From positions 29,877,255-29,941,254 of the forward strand of contig CM022951.1 of assembly GCA_012931725.1 (NCBI GenBank): a DNA stretch of 64,000 bases, in the 5' to 3' direction. The translations under genes and the position numbers were made by a program. The DNA is from Litsea cubeba (lineage: Eukaryota; Streptophyta; Magnoliopsida; Laurales; Lauraceae). The first letter of the stretch is position 1; every line of letters begins with the position of its first letter. The notes beneath the pieces are model-generated. The model was not told the origin of the DNA, ran no database searches, and worked only from the letters and a program-made list of their open reading frames with translations. Of this stretch, positions 21,188 through 32,110 are shown piece by piece.

Positions 21188-21478
21188 ATGGGTAAAGACT
21201 CTTTTAGTCCGTTGATGTGCATTCTTCGTGAGAACAAACTGACTGGCCCTAACTGCATAGATTGGAAAAGAAATCTTGACATAGTACTCACAGCTGAGGA
21301 GTACAAGTATGTCTTGCTGGAAAACTGTCCCGATATTGATGCTAATTCTACCGATGACCAGCGAGAGGCTGAGAGGAAATGGAAAAAAGCGAATAGCATG
21401 GCTAAATGCTACATGCTCGCTTCCATGTCCAACGTGTTGCAAACATAGCACGAGCATATGGACATAGCCTATGAAATC
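21188..21478 (+). pseudogene. gag: B2 gag N-terminus (nonsense codon, split by C3)
   Basis: Gag starts at MGKDSFSPLM. A TAG at 21446-21448 replaces the CAG found in B1 and B3 (a C-to-T change), ending the frame after 86 codons. Thirty bases later the gene is split by solo LTR C3. Confidence 0.88.
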
Positions 21479-22518
21479 TGTTAGTTTTATGGACTCGATC
21501 CAGTAGATGATATAATAAATTGATTAATTTCTTTATTTATCAGTATATTCATGTTTTCCTTTCATGAGATGAATGGTGATTTATTATATACTTGCACATA
21601 ACCAATACGAATGACATGATGGTTCATGAGATGAACCGGGGTCCACAAGTATATTAGATGCAACACATGTGTATGGATGAGATCTACATACGGGAGACAT
21701 GTGTGGCAAATCTTATACTTAAATATTATCACAACCAGTGATGAGACTGGACATCTCATACTGATAAGGTTGCAGTACTTTGATCACTATGAGATAGTGT
21801 GATTTGTCTCGACCAACAGAATGGAAGATTCTGGATCATAGTGCTGGTACATTAGATGTATTGAAGGACCATGAGAAGCACCTTATAAACACTGACTTTA
21901 TTTTAAGGTCTGCTCTCATAATTCCCTAGCAATAGGCTCTTAATCCTGAGACATTAATAAACTCAAGTTTCTATCTATTCATTTGCTTTGAGTCACCAAT
22001 GAGTGAGGCCAACTGTAGGTCAACACCTCGGTGATTTGGGTACATGGTAGTAGAGCTGTGGGAACATTCAATAGTCAAGAAGGAATCTATCTCTAATATC
22101 CCCTTCTGCCAATTAATGGATTTATCATTGGTAAGTGCGCACCCATTCCGATTAAGAGTTAATTGGAAAGGTACCTATGATCATTATAATTAATTAGGGC
22201 TCAAGGATAATAAGATATGGATCTAGTTTGGAAGACAGGTCCAATTGATCCATGGATATTGATAGAGGGGTCTACTTGTGGTAATGTGGAAGTTTAGGGT
22301 CTTCTATATAATATTCCTAAGACTGGAGTTCAATTGCATTTATATAGTGGAGTTATTTGCAATTAACCGTGGGCCCGGATTACACATGAGATGTGGGGTC
22401 GCGAGTCCCAGTTGGAGCTAGCTTTCTAAGGAATCCCTAGTGGTCCCCACGCTAGCCCAATTATTAGAAAGTATCTAATTCTAGTTGAACTCTAAAAGGA
22501 AAGTTACTAATTCTATTT

Positions 22519-22678
22519 GAAGTGAGACTTCTAATAGTGATAATAGTAGACTTACTAATTTTAGTAGAAGTGAGACTTCTATTTTAATTAGAAAGGAATT
22601 GGAAAATTACTAATCATATTTGAAGTGAGACTTCTAAATGTGATATGGTAAGTTACTAGTTAATGGAAGTAAGACTTC
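22519..22678. repeat. GAAGTGAGACTTC palindrome array in family C U3
   Basis: Four copies of the interrupted palindrome GAAGT-N3-ACTTC lie at 22519-22531, 22567-22579, 22622-22634 and 22666-22678 (44-55 bp spacing). The last ends 36 bp before the TATA box. Equivalent arrays are seen in C2 and C4, two degenerate copies lie in the D LTR (from about 37116), and none in the deleted C1. Confidence 0.8.
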
Positions 22679-22714
22679 TATTGTAATTAGTAAAGAAGAG
22701 ACAACTTGCAGAAG

Positions 22715-22723
22715 CTATAAATA
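22715..22723 (+). promoter_or_regulatory. TATA box and predicted start of family C LTR
   Basis: CTATAAATA is followed by TTGGACGTCCA at 22739-22749, about 25 bp downstream, where the transcript is predicted to begin. Confidence 0.65.
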
Positions 22724-23249
22724 AGAAGAGAGGAGGCCTTGGACGTCCATGCATAGCTCCATACATTGGGATTCACGCCCAAGTCCCCCTAGTGCAAGTG
22801 TTGCACAAGTTATTCCTCTCTTCCCTCTTCTAGTTCTCTTTCTAGTTCCTCCCTAGAGTTCCTAGTAATTTTCTCTTGGAGATCCCACCATCTTCTTGAG
22901 AAAAGGAGAATCTAATACGGGTCATAGCGTGAAAGATCAAGAGGTCTTGGAGATCCCTATTTGATTAGTGAAAGCGTTTCATCATCAAAGAAAGACGCAA
23001 CTCCTCCATTAGAGCACAACCGAGCTCCAAAGGTATAATCTACTTCCTTGCATGTTGTAGAGTTATTTGTAGCTTATATGTTGCTGGTTCTATCTTCTAG
23101 ATAGATTGCTTTACTGATCATGATGGCTGAGATTGAGGACATAGATCTTGGATTGGGTTTTGTAGCCTTCTGGATAGTTGATCCCTGCGTCAAGTGGGTC
23201 AAAAGTTTTGAAACCTATCCTAGAGGCCCACCCTATTTCCAACAAAATC

Positions 23250-24440
23250 ATGATGTCCTTGTCTGAGATGTTCGCAGACAAGAGCAGGCCAGCTAGGCAA
23301 GCTGCTATGAGGACCATCATGAATGCTAGGATGGCTGACGGAACACCTATCAGAGAGCATATGCTCAAGCTGATGGATTGTTTCAATGAAGCTGAGATTC
23401 TAGGGGCTGAGATTGATGCTCGGAGTCAAACTGACATGATTCTCGAAACTCTGCCGGACTCTTTCAATCAGTTCAAGCTCAATTTCAATATGAGCAAGAT
23501 GGACATGACTCTACCTGAGTTAATGAAAGAACTCCAGGCGGCAGAGGCCATCATGAAGCCCAAAGCCCAAGCTCATTTTTTCCAGTCTTCCTCTAAACTG
23601 AACCCGAAAGGGAAGAAGTCCAAGAAGAAGCAGAACAAGGGAAAAGGGCAGAAAAAGGACAATGCTGGAAATAAGAAGGACAAGGGTACAGATGGAAAGC
23701 CCGAAGGGAAATGCTTCAAGTGTGGCCTCAAAGGTCATTGGAAGAAAGATTGTCCCAAGTTCCTGGCCTCAGTTAAGAAAGGTACATCTTTTTCATACTA
23801 CATTGAAACTTGTCTAGTGGTTGATTCTACTGACTCATGGATAGTAGACTCAGGAGCCACTAATCATATCTGCAATTCATTGCAGGGGTTTCAGATAATG
23901 CAGAGAATTGAGAAAGGAGAGTTTGCCTTTAGAGTCGGAACTGGAGCTAAAGTTTGGGCAGTAGAAGTAGGAGTAGTTTCCTTACATTTTCCATGTAATA
24001 GGATATTAGTTTTAAATAATGTTTTCTATGTTCCGGACATGAGGAAGAATTTAATTTCAGTTTCCAGATTAATTGAATTTAATTATTCAGTTTCTTTCCA
24101 TTCTGGTATTGATATCAATAGAGATGGAAATATTATATGTTCCGGTAGAATACATGACAACTTATTTTATATATATCCTATTGCTCCCACACTGCATAAT
24201 GTACAACAAGAAAACTCAACTTCCCTTAAAAGGAAGGTATCTTCAATCAATGACACATATCTTTGGCACTTACGTTTGGGTCACATTAACCTAAAACGGA
24301 TTCAGAGGTTGGTAGAAGATGGGCCCTTAAGCTCATTAGATTTCGAACCTTTTCCTCAGTGCGAATCTTGTCTCAAGGGAAAGATGACCAAATGGTCATT
24401 CTCTGGAAAGGGACTAAGGTCAAAGGAGTTGTTAGAATTG
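23250..24440 (+). pseudogene. gag-pol: B2 gag-protease-integrase fragment
   Basis: This continues the B2 polyprotein in the frame it had before C3. It holds the intact zinc knuckle CFKCGLKGHWKKDC (from about 23718), protease D-S-G-A-T-N-H (about 23853), and the integrase zinc-binding region with W-H-L-R-L-G-H and C-E-S-C. The element sequence ends at 24440, just before the first integrase catalytic aspartate; the open frame then runs into gypsy sequence and stops at 24485. Confidence 0.88.
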
Positions 24441-25516
24441 CTGGTAAGAGACCTGAACTCTCAGATGCCTTCAAAGAACGAGTAGAGAAGAAATACCCGT
24501 TTGATGAAGACGTTGATGAAATCTTCGGGGCTCTTGTGGCAAACGGCAAGCTCACCTTGCCTGAACCAAAAAGACCGGGTGATGTTGGCAAAACCAACGA
24601 TCCTCGGTACTGTCCATACCACCAGGTGATCTCGCATCCTCTCAATCAATGCTTCGTTGTGAGAGAGAAAATAAATGAGATGTGGAAAAACGGAGTCATC
24701 ACCTTTGACAAAAACTATGGGTCTGCCTCCGTCAACATGGTGACATGTGGACAAACATCAAAATCACCAAAGAAGAAGATCACTACTTCCTTCAAGGTGA
24801 TAAACTCAATCCAAGCGTCCGAGGAACTGGTTCCTTACCCGACACCAGACGGACAACCGATATGGGTACATCCCGATCTCCTGGAAGATGAAAATTGGGA
24901 GGTCGTGAAAACAAAGCCTACAGCTCAACAGCGAACGCAGGCTAGGAAACATCTCCTCAAGCTCAAACGGCAAGAGAAGACCCAGCCAAAACTAGAGGTC
25001 AAAGAAAAGGCAGAGGCTTCCTCTACCGCTTCACTGGAGGCAACAAAAACATCCCTTCCTGAGACTTCAAAGGGGGTAAGGAAATTCACTCTCAGTGATT
25101 TCATGCCACCTCAATTCAAAGAAGCCATGCAGGAGGCATCATACTCTTGCAATTCGGTAGTTGGGTTCTCCATTGATGGATACGAGTCCAGCGACACCGA
25201 TGATGGATTCGAATCCAACTACACAGATGAGTGGGAGGAGTCCCTTGAAACAGGAGAATATCTCTCCGATGAAGAATGGGTTCCTGAGTCTCATCTTATG
25301 CCAGTAATCTGGTATAACCCCCTATGCCACAAGGATCCTGGTCTGATGATGAAGAAGACCAAGAAGCTGTACAAGAAAATGCTGCTGACCCAGCACCTCT
25401 CATTACTCCAGTGGAAATCAACCATCTTGAGCCACAAAGAGTTGATGAAGAAGAAGATCCGGCTCCCATGCCTGATCTTGAAGAATATGCAAGGATCTTG
25501 CAGCGACTCGCTCTAG
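24441..25516 (+). pseudogene. gag: Element E gag C-terminal remnant
   Basis: The open frame shows the gypsy gag signature around YCPYHQVISHPLNQC (about 24609-24655), a CHxC-like zinc motif seen at the end of Tat-type Gag, after a K-R-P-G-D segment. It is followed by a lysine-rich stretch and an acidic S/D/E-rich region. The true N-terminus is lost at the junction. The frame stops at 25514-25516, while the acidic reading appears to continue in another frame from about 25324, indicating a frameshift. Confidence 0.75.
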
Positions 25517-26328
25517 ATAAGAGCAAGAACGCGTCAACGAGCCTCCTCGCAATCCAGAGCCTGAAGTCCCTGAAGACCACCAGGTACATCCTCCCTTAAC
25601 TCCTGAAAATGGAGAAAATTGCTGGATAGACGATCCTCTTACATCCGAGGATGAGTCTGACTCCGATCAGCCAACGTCTCCCGTCAGAGCTTCCTGTAAT
25701 GTGATAATTCGGGATTATAGCTCTTCCGAAGCATCGTCTGATGAGAGCACTTACACTCCAGCGACGCCTAGTAATGTATCTTCTGAAGCCACCTCGTCTC
25801 ACGTGACTTTCACTGAGATGACACCCTCTCAGGTTTCTTCTCCTGAGACTGTGACTTCAAAGTTCACACCCTTCCTGACTGAAGAATTCCCAGCCATTGA
25901 TGTTTGGGATGATGAATTAGTCAACGAAGAAGAAAGGTGACTGGATGCTGTTCAGGACTTGTTCCCGGAAAATGCTCCGTGCAACACAATCACTGAGGAT
26001 GGCAACTCTGCTGCTGATTCATCCTCAGCAAATGAAAAACGACAGCCTCTTGATCCTGAAGACAATCTTCCAAACGAAGACCCTTCTCAATAAGCTCTCG
26101 AAGTTGGTAGAGGCACCCGCTCTGGCCGGGACTACCACAAAAATTACAACCAATCTTCCTTTACATATGTAAATCCTTCGGGAAAAGATGTTGTAAGCGC
26201 CCCTAGTGGCAATAATGATGAACATGCAGGCCCTAAGGAGGCTTTCAAGTATGACTTGATTGAACACTTCAAGCACATACCTGCACGTCTGGACATCCTA
26301 GATTTGTTGCGAATGTCTCTGCACACTC
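25324..26328 (+). pseudogene. Element E degraded gag-protease linker
   Basis: About 1 kb between Gag and protease has only short open frames (25324-25599, 25701-25940 and 25945-26172) in different phases. They encode acidic, S/T/P-rich sequence without known motifs. The first is in the same phase as the protease frame. I read this as a linker broken by frameshifts and stops rather than separate genes. Confidence 0.55.
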
Positions 26329-27441
26329 GTGATAATCTCATCTCGGGATTACCGGGTCAAAAACTCAGAAGCCTCCTCAAAGGGAGAAAAGAAGAAAACT
26401 AAGGGATCATGCATTGAATGCCTCTCGGTTAAAAAAGCAGCCAGTGCAACCATCGCCTTCACAAAGGACGACCTCCTACTTGGAGAAACCAGGCATAACC
26501 GACCCCTGTACTTCACAGGGTATATCAAGGAAATGCCTATGCACAGAGTTCAGATCGACCCAGGTTCTGCACTCAACCTCATCTCCACATCGGCTCTTGA
26601 AGAATTGGGCATCCCACCCAGCAAGCTGAGCCACACATCTGTATCTATCTTTGGATATGATGGGAGTACTCAAAGGCCTATCGGCAAAATCAGGTTCAAG
26701 TTGCAGATCGGTGATCTTATCTCTGAGGTCACAGTGTATGCAATAAAGACCCCTTCATGCTACAACATCCTTCTCGGACGCCCTTGGATCCACGAGAATG
26801 GTGTTGTCCCTTCAACTCTACATCAGTGCATCAAGTTTGTTGGCGACGACGGCATGATACATCGAGTCTTTACGGACAGAAAACCCTTCAAAGGTAAAGA
26901 AGTCCACTTTGTAGACTCACAGATGTATGAAGGTGAAAAAGAAGAAGAGGAGAAGCACACTGCATCCTTTGCCGAAAATCTCCAGAAAGATAAAGGCAAA
27001 GCTCCTCAACAATCACCGGAAGAAAACGAACCATCCGGTAAATCTGAAGAGAGCATTCAAACTCCCTTCATCATCTCCCTCAAACCTTCAAAGCCTTTGG
27101 TCATCACAACTAAAGTGAAGAAGGCAAAGCAAAAGCCTGGGGGCAAATTTGTTATCTCTTTCGTGTCTATCATGCAAGACACGGACTCGGATTCAGAGCC
27201 GGAAGACGACACATCGTTAAGCCAAGCCGACACTCAGCAAGTTCAGCCTGCTCTCACTCCAATGGAGATAACTTCTGACATAGAAGATCCTACGTCAGCT
27301 TCCTTCGTTGTTCTAGCAACTTCAGCAAAGGAAAAGCCGATCTTCTTCCATAGATCGGATGCTTCTTCATCAAACTCCATGCTTGAACCTTTCCAAAATG
27401 AAGGTATGCCTCAACTATCCTTATATAGTTCTGTGGCATAA
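26329..27441 (+). pseudogene. pol: Element E aspartic protease region
   Basis: This is a 370-codon frame with a retropepsin-like domain. The active-site triad is in QIDPGSALNLIS (aspartate at about residue 77), the D-P-G-S form in place of the commoner D-T/S-G; a hydrophobic strand and N-I-L-L-G-R-P-W, the second signature of retroviral-type proteases, follow. The C-terminal part is acidic and low in complexity. A TAA at 27439-27441 separates it from the next frame, which continues in the same phase two codons later, so this is probably one nonsense codon in a longer polyprotein. Confidence 0.8.
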
Positions 27442-27447
27442 GCTATT

Positions 27448-29349
27448 ATGAAGAAAATGGGCTATGACGCTCAAAACCCAGTCGGTTTGGGAGAAAGACG
27501 CGGTATTCTCACGCCATTGGGGCCGGTCTTGACCAAAAGCCAGCTGGAAGATTGGAGACTCTACGGCTATGTAGAAAAGTCTTCACACGGGTTAGGGTAT
27601 GATCCTGACACTCCCTTGAGACAGTTGACACAAAGGCTTAAAAGTCAATATACTGACCAAGCCTCAACTTCTCAAGTCCATAAAGACATCGATCTCCCTG
27701 GATATCTCTTTGATGAGTCACCTGACAAAGATCCAGGAAGCTCATCCAATTGGCATGATTTCTCCGAAAATGAAGAGGAATTGTCCGATGGAACAGACGT
27801 GTGGTCTTCTGACCCAGAAGAACCCTCATCTCCAAAAGAAGTAGCCTACTTCGACCCGGTTTCAACAGGCGATTGGGATCATCTCATAGCAAGCCTTGGG
27901 AAAATTACCGATCAAGAAGACCCATGGAAAGGAACAAAACCTTGGTCTGGAAATGCCTTTGAAAACCCAGAAGGTTTCGTTGAGCTGGAAGCCTCCGAAA
28001 ATATTGTGGAGGAACCACCTTCGAACCTTCCAACAGAAGATCTTGTTCAAAAGATAGACTTGGGAACACCAGATAACCCACGTCCTGTATTCTTAAGCAA
28101 GAATATAAAGGATGATGAGTTACCCGAGTATATCGCCTTTCTTCGCGAGTTCGTTGATTGCTTTGCATGGTCCTACGCTGAAATGCCAGGCTTAGACCCC
28201 AAAATAGCGGTTCACAAACTCAATCTTCAAGAAGACATCAAGCCTGTCAAGCAAGGCCAAAGAAGATTCCGTCCAGATGTGATGGATAAAATTGAACAAG
28301 AAGTTCAAAAACTCAAAAGCGTCGGCTTCATCCGTGAGGAACAACATCCTGAATGGTTGGCCAACATTGCCCCCGTGACAAAGAAGAATGGGCAGATCAG
28401 GGTCTGTATTGACTATAGAGACCTGAATGGCGCATGCCCTAAAGATGAATTTCCGCTCCCCATACCAGAGGTAATGATTGATAACACCTGTGGATTCGAG
28501 CGAATGACATTCATGGATGGTTTCTCTGGCTACAATCAGATAAAGATGCATCCTGAGGATGAAAAACATACATCTTTTCGGACCCCATTTGGCGTGTATT
28601 GCTACACTGTCATGCCATTTGGTCTGAAAAATGCTGGTGCCACATATCAGAGGGCTATGATGAAAATATTCCAAGATATGCAGCACAAGACGGTTGAATG
28701 TTACGTTGATGACCTTGCCGTCAAAAGCAAAAGAAAAGAAGATCATCTCGAAAACCTTCGAGAAGTCTTCCTCCGGCTTCGCAAACACAAACTGCGAATG
28801 AATCCTTTGAAATGCTTCTTCGGCGTCTCGTCGGGTAAGTTCCTCGGATTCTTAGTTCGGAAAGCTGGAATAGAGCTTGACCCCATAAAAGTCAAAGCCA
28901 TTCTAGAAATGCCCTCTCCAAGAACCTTGAGAGAACTCAAAGGGTTTCAAGGGAGATTAGCCTACATCAGACAGTTCATCTCCAATCTTTCGGGGAAATG
29001 CCGTCCATTCTCCCGATTGATGAAAAAAGATGTAAACTTTGTCTGGGATGCTGACTGTGAAGCTGCTTTCCAAGACATCAAGTCATACCTGACAAAGCCT
29101 CCAGTGTTAGCTGCTCCTACCACTGGAAAACCATTCATCTTGTACACAAGAGCCCTTGATCACTCTTTGGGAGCTCTGCTTGCGCAAGAAAATGATCAAA
29201 GAAAAGAAGCTGCTCTATATTACCTCAGCCGCATGCTAGTAGGTGCAGAGCATCGCTACTCTCTAGTCGAAAAAGAATGTCTTGCAGTGATGTTCGCCGT
29301 ACAAAAGCTGCGTCACTACTTGCTTTCCAACACAGTATACCTGGTCTAG
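27448..29349 (+). pseudogene. pol: Element E reverse transcriptase-RNase H
   Basis: This is a 633-codon frame. Near the start lies a glycine-rich G-patch-like motif (M-G-Y-D then G-L-G-E-R-R-G-I), which occurs in this position in Tat elements. RT follows, with V-C-I-D-Y-R-D-L-N, M-P-F-G-L-K-N-A-G-A-T-Y-Q and the catalytic YVDD at about residue 419. A first RNase H domain (L-Y-T-R-A-L-D-H-S-L-G-A-L-L, then E-K-E-C-L-A) closes the frame. It ends at a TAG (29347-29349); the next frame continues in phase, so a single nonsense codon separates RNase H from the rest. RT copies element RNA into DNA in the cytoplasmic particle. Confidence 0.88.
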
Positions 29350-29361
29350 AGGGTCAACCTC

Positions 29362-31380
29362 TTGAAAGTCCTTGTCACAAAGGCAGGTTCTCTCAATGCT
29401 CGACTGGCAAAATGGTCCATCCTTCTGTCACAATTTGATATTAGGTATGTACCACAAAAAGCAATCAAAGGGCAAGCTCTAGCGGACTTCCTCGCAGAGC
29501 ATCGATTGCCTAAAGATTCTCCGCTTAGAGATGATCTCCCAGATGAACCAGTCTACAATGTGGAGACTTTCTCACAAAGTGCCTCCTGGGACATGTACTT
29601 TGACGGTGCAACCAGGACAAATGAAAAAAGACAGCTGATCTCGGGAGTTGGCATCCTCTTTGTTAGCCCCGACAATTACATGATTCCACACGCTTTCTCG
29701 CTACTGGAACCATGCACAAACAATGCAGCTGAATATCAAGCTCTGATCTTAGGATTGGAACTCGCCATCGAATCCGGTATCACCATGCTGGAAGTCTTTG
29801 GAGACTCTCAATTGATCGTCAACCAGATGAATCAGAAATTTGAAGTCAAGAAGCCAGATTTGCTGCCTTACTACAACAAGGCACAATCACTTCTGCAAAA
29901 GTTTGACATCCGTCACATCACCCACATTCGTAGAGGTGAAAACATACGTGCAGATGCCCTAGCTAGACTTGCCGCATCCATGGCAATCCAGGAAGGGGAA
30001 AACATGCAAATCACAGTGTGCGAAAGAAGAATCCTTCCTCCTCTTAACACACACCAAGCAGTTGCTGAATGCCACCAAGTGGTCGGAAGTCGGATTTCAA
30101 TCCTTCAAACTTCAATCGGCGACTGGAGGGATCCGTTCATTGATTACATTATGTTCGGAATCCTACCTGAAGATCCAAAAGAACGGGTAAGCATACAAAG
30201 GCGAACCCCAAGCTTTCATTTGGATATTCCTTCAAAAATCCTTTACAGGAAATCCTTCAACGGAGTACTTCTACGCTGCTTGTCACAACAAGAGGCTGAA
30301 GAAACACTCAAAGAAGTTCATGCTGGTCTTTGCGGAGCTCATCAGGCTGGACCCAAGCTCTATGATCAGATAAAAAGGTTAGGATATTACTGGCCTACCA
30401 TGGTAGCTGACGCAATGCAATTTGCTAAGCGCTGCCAACAATGCCAAGTTCATGGAGATTACATTCACATGCCTCCAGAATGGCTGCATCCTACAGCGAT
30501 CTCATGGCCTTTCGAAGCCTGGGGTATGGACATCATAGGTCCTCTTTCGCCCCCTTCGAGCAAAGGTCATCGCTTCATCTTTGCCGCTACGGATTATTTC
30601 TCCAAGTGGTCAGAGGCATTTGCGTTCAACGAAATGAAGACCTCATCGGTCCTTCAGTTCCTGCGCACCAACATCATTTGTCGTTTCGGCATACCTAAAA
30701 GATTCGTCCATGATAACGGACCACAGTTCCGGGATCATCGATTCTACAGGTTCTGCGACAAATACAAAATCCAAAGCTGTCCTTCAACTCCATACAATCC
30801 GGCAGCAAACGGGTTAGTAGAAGCTTTCAACAAGACACTCTGCAAAATCCTCAAAAAAATGGTCTCTAGTCACAAAAGAGACTGGAGCGACAAAATGTCT
30901 GAAGATTTGTGGGCCTATCGAACCACCATTCGAGGACCAACCCATAGCACACCATTCTCCTTGGTCTATGGATGCGAAGCTGTCGTACCCTTGGAAGTAC
31001 AAATTCCTTCCTTGAGGGTATCCTTGCAAAATGACATGACTCAAGAAAGCAATGTCAAATTGCGACTCCATGAGCTGGACAATCTCAATGAGAGACGGCT
31101 CGAAGCTCAACAAAGCATTGAACTTTACCAAGCACGCATGGTAGGATCTTTCGATAAAAAGGTCAGGCAATGCGCCTACAAAAAGAGTGACTTGGTTCTT
31201 GCGGTAAAAAGACCAATGGTCTTCGCTCACAAGTCCAAAGGCAAATTTGAGCCAAAATGGGAGGGACCCTATGTCATCGACAAGGTTTTCTCCAACGGCG
31301 CATACGCACTCCTTAACATGGAAGGCGACAGATGTATGCTGCCCATCAACGGCAAGTTCTTAAAGCGGTACTACCCTTGA
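29362..31380 (+). pseudogene. pol: Element E second RNase H and integrase
   Basis: This is a 672-codon frame in phase with the RT frame. The second RNase H starts near residue 78 (M-Y-F-D-G-A with D81, then N-N-A-A-E-Y-Q-A-L and G-D-S-Q-L-I). The integrase then has an HHCC zinc finger (E-V-H-A-G-L-C-G-A-H, and C-Q-Q-C), and the catalytic triad D390 (G-M-D-I-I-G-P), D451 (H-D-N-G-P-Q-F) and E487, with 35 residues between the last two. The C-terminus has the G-P-Y-V-I-D SH3-like fold found in integrases and ends K-R-Y-Y-P; no chromodomain is visible. The frame itself is intact, but it is cut from RT by the TAG at 29347. Confidence 0.88.
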
Positions 31381-31950
31381 AGATTTACCCAACTGGGTAA
31401 GAGCAATGCCTGTACGGCCAAAACCGGTTTCCAGGTACACGCTCGCTAAACCCACCCTTTTTTAGAATTTTCATATCAAATGTTGAAATTTCTAGAAATT
31501 TAAAATAATGCTTACTTTCATCGTTTCATTGTTCAAAAAAAAAATCCAAGTTTAGGAACCTTTCCCTAACTTGACCAAAATTTTCAACCCTTGAACCCAA
31601 AATTCATGGTTTGAAACAAAATCCGGATTCAGGGATTTCCACCCTAGTCCACCTGCCTTTTACCACCAAAATGGTTTTAGGTCAAAACTTATGACCCTCG
31701 TGTCTTTAAACAAAAAATAAATGGTTTTTCAAAAAACCGCGAGGAAGCGACGCTTAGTCGATACTCGCACAAATCGGAAGCATATGAACCGTGTTCGACA
31801 TTTCGTCGATACTTGAAAAATCCAAAACCATGGAGACGCAACATTTCAGTTGATATCCATAACTCAAAGGTTCGAGAAAACCACAAATTTCAAAAATCGT
31901 GGGGAAACGACATCAAGTCAGTACCCGCAAAACCAAAATTTTTGAAAAGC
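31381..31950 (+). other. Element E 3' untranslated region
   Basis: This is non-coding sequence after the E stop codon: AT-rich, with an A-run near 31536-31545. From about 31741 it shows degenerate copies of the unit that becomes regular at 31951 (GCGAC...CGATACT.GCA). I could not place an LTR start or polypurine tract here with confidence. Confidence 0.5.
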
Positions 31951-32110
31951 AAGGATGCGACATTCCATCGATACTTGCACCCAAATCCGCAAGGATGCGA
32001 CATTCCATCGATACTCGCAACCGAATGATCAAGGATGCGACATTCCATCGATACTTGCAAGAACATTCGGCAGGGAGGCGACTTTTAGTCGATACTTGCA
32101 TTTTTGAAAA
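31951..32110 (+). repeat. 40-bp tandem repeats in element E 3' region
   Basis: Four consecutive units of exactly 40 bp start at 31951, 31991, 32031 and 32071. The first three share AAGGATGCGACATTCCATCG followed by ATACTTGCA or ATACTCGCA; the fourth is diverged (GGAGGCGACTTTTAGTCGAT). Tandem repeats between pol and the 3' LTR are known in Tat/Ogre elements and have been proposed as seeds of satellite DNA. Confidence 0.9.

Larger units (their letters stand above)
21479..23244 (+). mobile_element. Solo LTR C3 (copia family C)
   Basis: This is a 1766-bp solo LTR in the sense direction (TGTTAGTTTTATGG...CTATTTCCAACA) with perfect TSDs AAATC at 21474-21478 and 23245-23249. It shows the family C regulatory layout most clearly: four GAAGTNAGACTTC palindromes, then a TATA box, then TTGGACGTCCA. 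No internal sequence is left. Confidence 0.96.
19436..24440 (+). mobile_element. Element B2 (copia), 3'-truncated, with solo LTR C3
   Basis: This is the second B internal region, directly downstream of the shared LTR. It has a PBS at 19437-19449, the leader, gag, protease and the start of integrase, then ends abruptly at 24440 inside integrase, where unrelated Tat-type gypsy sequence begins. No LTR or TSD marks that end. It is interrupted by C3 (21479-23244). Confidence 0.9.

Noticed and set aside
24359..24485. Fusion gene between B2 integrase and E gag
   Set aside because: The B2 frame stops 45 bases after the junction and the E gag reading is in another phase; no fused product is expected.
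28192..28788. 198-codon minus-strand open frame
   Set aside because: It lies opposite the RT of element E and has no recognisable domain.
30814..31230. 138-codon minus-strand open frame
   Set aside because: It is the antisense of the E integrase C-terminus.
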